The position numbers and the translations under genes were made by a program. From positions 1-15,961 of the forward strand of contig USFX01000036.1 in assembly GCA_900553965.1 (NCBI GenBank): 15,961 bases of DNA. The letters are read 5' to 3'. Within the stretch, counting starts at the first letter, position 1, and each line of letters starts with the position of its first letter. The notes beneath the pieces are model-generated. The model was not told where the DNA came from. It did no database searches and worked only from the letters and a program-made list of their open reading frames with translations. Origin of the DNA: an uncultured Prevotella sp. Its GTDB lineage: Bacteria > Bacteroidota > Bacteroidia > Bacteroidales > Bacteroidaceae. Positions 14,308 to 15,961 of the stretch are shown piece by piece.

Positions 14308-14421
14308 ACATTTCGGTATTTTCACATAAAACCGCTAAAAACATTTCGGTATTTTAGCATAAAATCGCCCAAAACATTTTGGTATTTTCGTATAAAATCG
14401 TCGAAAACATTTTGGTAAATA
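14308..14421. repeat. 33-bp tandem repeat array, three and a half copies
   Basis: Units start at 14308, 14341, 14374 and 14407, an exact 33-base period. Each begins ACATTT(C/T)GGTATTTT, then NNNATAAAA; the fourth stops after ACATTTTGGTAAAT. The partial last unit supplies the TTTG -33 of the promoter for the next gene. Since 33 is a multiple of three, an open frame crosses it with an 11-residue KTFRYFxIK repeat, which is not judged coding. Confidence 0.9.
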
Positions 14422-14441
14422 CGGGGAAAGCCTTATCTTTG
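14411..14441 (+). promoter_or_regulatory. promoter of the DUF4143 ATPase gene
   Basis: TTTG (14411-14414) and TATCTTTG (14434-14441) are separated by 19 bases, matching both Bacteroidetes consensus boxes and their spacing. This is the best promoter in the window. The -33 box lies in the last 33-bp repeat unit. The leader to the ATG at 14470 would be about 20-25 nt. Confidence 0.85.
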
Positions 14442-14469
14442 CATCGGTGACATATTATAAATATCGATT

Positions 14470-15804
14470 ATGATGGAACGGATTTTCAAGCGTAAGTTAT
14501 ACGACAGGCTTCTTGAATGGAAGCAGAATCAAAACGGCAAGACTGCAATCCTTATAGAAGGCGCGCGGCGTGTCGGGAAATCGACGTTGGTAGAGCAATT
14601 TGCAAAAAAAGAGTATGAATCGTACATACTAATAGATTTCAACAAGGCTTCAAGCGATGTCGTTTCACTGTTCGGCAATCTGATGAATCTTGATTTTATA
14701 TTCATGCAGTTGCAAGCCATATACAATGTCGTGCTGAAGCAGCGCAACTCCGTTATCATCTTTGATGAGGTGCAACAATGTCCACAGGCACGGCAGGCCA
14801 TCAAATATCTGGTGGCAGATGGCAGATACGATTATATAGAAACCGGCTCTCTCATAAGTATCAAGAAAAACACGAAGGATATAACAATTCCGAGCGAAGA
14901 AGACCGGATATCCATGTTTCCGATGGATTATGAAGAGTTCCGCTGGGCCCTTGGCGATGAAGCCACGATGCCGTTGCTCAGGATGTTCTATGAAAAACGT
15001 ATGCCCCTCGACAAGGCTCATCGTGCCAAAATGCGCGACTTACGCCTGTATATGCTTGTCGGTGGCATGCCTCAGGCTGTCAATGCCTATCTCGAAACAA
15101 ACAATCTTGGCATGGTGGACAGAGTGAAGCGGGGGATAATAAGGCTCTATCAGGAAGATTTCCAGAAACTTGACCCGACGGGACGGCTTGAAACTTTGTT
15201 TATGGAGATACCATCGCAGTTGAGTCAGAGCAGCAACCGTTACAAACCATATTCCGTTCTCGGAAGTATTGATGACAGCAAACTGTTTGAATATATGAAG
15301 AATCTAGAAGACAGCAAGACAACGCTTTTCTCGTATCATTCCAACGATCCCAATGTCGGTATGTCATTGACGAAGGATATTTCCCGGTTTAAGATATTCT
15401 GTGCGGACACCGGCTTGTTCGTGACGTTAGCTTTCTGGGACAAGGATTATACGGAAAATATCATTTATCAGAAACTTCTCAGCGACAAACTAACGGCCAA
15501 TTTGGGTTATGTCTACGAAAATCTTATTGCCCAAATGCTTTCTGCGGCGGGTAACAAACTTTTCTATTACACATGGGCCAAGGACAGCACACACAATTAT
15601 GAGATAGATTTTCTGCTGTCACGTGGTGCAAAGCTGAATCCGATAGAGGTAAAGTCATCCGGCTATAATGCCCATGCCTCGCTTGATGCTTTCTGCGAGA
15701 AATATTCAAATGTCGTGGACAACCGCTACCTTATTTACACTAAAGACCTGAAGAAAGATGCCCAAACACTTCTGCTGCCCGTTTACATGACTCCGTTATT
15801 GTGA
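14470..15804 (+). CDS. AAA ATPase with DUF4143 C-terminal domain
   Basis: A 444-residue ATP-binding protein of the AAA_14 plus DUF4143 type. Walker A GARRVGKST (31-39), Walker B VIIFDEVQ (95-102), and IETGSLIS (123-130) with PMDYEEF (151-157) are family hallmarks. The C-terminal domain has GYVYENLIAQML, then YEIDFLLSRG (377-386) and IEVKS (392-396), a D...ExK pattern like PD-(D/E)xK nucleases. Biological role unknown; these genes are numerous and mobile in Bacteroidetes, and a nuclease or defence role is only inference. Composition differs from neighbours (block 14581-14640 has 21 G/C of 60), consistent with horizontal acquisition. A second in-frame ATG follows the first immediately (14473). 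The gene stands alone behind a strong promoter and the 33-bp array. Confidence 0.92.
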   Translation: MMERIFKRKLYDRLLEWKQNQNGKTAILIEGARRVGKSTLVEQFAKKEYESYILIDFNKASSDVVSLFGNLMNLDFIFMQLQAIYNVVLKQRNSVIIFDEVQQCPQARQAIKYLVADGRYDYIETGSLISIKKNTKDITIPSEEDRISMFPMDYEEFRWALGDEATMPLLRMFYEKRMPLDKAHRAKMRDLRLYMLVGGMPQAVNAYLETNNLGMVDRVKRGIIRLYQEDFQKLDPTGRLETLFMEIPSQLSQSSNRYKPYSVLGSIDDSKLFEYMKNLEDSKTTLFSYHSNDPNVGMSLTKDISRFKIFCADTGLFVTLAFWDKDYTENIIYQKLLSDKLTANLGYVYENLIAQMLSAAGNKLFYYTWAKDSTHNYEIDFLLSRGAKLNPIEVKSSGYNAHASLDAFCEKYSNVVDNRYLIYTKDLKKDAQTLLLPVYMTPLL

Positions 15805-15831
15805 TACAGTAGTTTAATGCACGAAATTCTT

Positions 15832-15851
15832 ATCTGCGCCAGCACGCAGAT
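15832..15851. terminator. candidate hairpin between convergent genes
   Basis: ATCTGCG (15832-15838) pairs with CGCAGAT (15845-15851) around a 6-base loop. It lies between the stops of the DUF4143 gene and the minus-strand gene. It has no T-tract, and it shares bases with the stronger hairpin at 15849-15880, so only one can form. Confidence 0.4.
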
Positions 15852-15880
15852 GCCTGCCGTTATTTAACGGCATTGGCATC
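15849..15880. other. strong hairpin over the stop codon of the minus-strand gene
   Basis: GATGCC TGCCGTTA (15849-15862) pairs with TAACGGCA and GGCATC (15865-15872, 15875-15880), with a 2-base bulge and a 2-base loop: 14 bp in all. It includes the stop codon of the partial gene. Possible 3'-end stabiliser or part of a terminator. Confidence 0.5.
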
Positions 15881-15961
15881 TACGTGTTCGAGCAGTTTCA
15901 CTGCATCAACATACTGCGCGATGCCTTCGGCCACCTGCTTGGCGGCTTTCATGGCCAGCAC
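15860..15961 (-). CDS. C-terminal 33 residues of a truncated gene
   Basis: On the minus strand an open frame enters from beyond the window and stops at TAA (15860-15862). It reads VLAMKAAKQVAEGIAQYV then DAVKLLEHVDANAVK: helical, with alternating charged and hydrophobic residues and GC-rich third positions like neighbouring genes. It is therefore very likely the end of a real soluble protein whose start lies outside the window. I do not recognise the family from so short a piece. Confidence 0.6.
   Translation of the reverse strand: MLAMKAAKQVAEGIAQYVDAVKLLEHVDANAVK

Noticed and set aside
14227..14418. 63-codon frame with an 11-residue repeat KTFRYFxIK
   Set aside because: The repeat simply reflects the 33-bp array being a multiple of three; the frame starts at a minus-strand promoter and ends within the next gene's promoter, with no signal peptide or family.
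14308..14421. CRISPR array
   Set aside because: Units are contiguous with a 33-base period and no unique spacers; no cas genes are nearby.

Overview
The window looks like a chromosomal segment of a Bacteroidales bacterium, most likely Prevotella-like. Four things point there: repeated matches to the Bacteroidetes -7 promoter consensus TAnnTTTG just upstream of genes, weak or absent Shine-Dalgarno sequences, a surface-type lipoprotein plus a TonB-receptor-like outer-membrane barrel, and a meso-diaminopimelate dehydrogenase. The genus is inference. Most genes are GC-rich; the lipoprotein C-terminal half (3602-4909) and the last ATPase (14470-15804) are clearly more AT-rich.

Layout. 1-300: no gene; a partial copy of an interspersed palindromic repeat and a promoter. 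301-1437: an AAA+ ATPase. 1682-2581: ddh (lysine and peptidoglycan precursor synthesis), convergent across a long perfect palindrome with a small secreted protein on the minus strand (2668-3141). 3142-3601: divergent intergenic region with two promoters and a short repeat. 3602-4909: lipoprotein ending in a strong terminator. 5043-9723: a tight four-gene operon of RecD-like helicase, Sfp-type phosphopantetheinyl transferase, RmuC and DNA polymerase IV (DinB), with overlaps or very short gaps. 9724-10638: about 900 bp without a credible gene but rich in repeats. 10639-11208: a LacA/Maa-type O-acetyltransferase. 11338-13428: an outer-membrane beta-barrel protein, ending in a bidirectional terminator shared with a second, paralogous O-acetyltransferase (13519-14151, minus). 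14152-14469: a divergent promoter region with an exact 33-bp tandem array. 14470-15804: an AAA/DUF4143 ATPase. 15860-15961: the C-terminal end of a minus-strand gene that runs off the window.

The operon combines three DNA-metabolism proteins (helicase, RmuC, translesion polymerase) with a carrier-protein-activating enzyme. The most unusual content is structural DNA. An inverted duplication of about 130 bp of the barrel gene's 5' region lies 1.4 kb upstream and brackets the acetyltransferase. A palindromic repeat is carried in frame inside the helicase coding sequence. Two mutually exclusive hairpins lie in the barrel gene's leader. A 33-bp array runs into the DUF4143 promoter. I found no tRNA, rRNA, CRISPR array, transposase or integrase.
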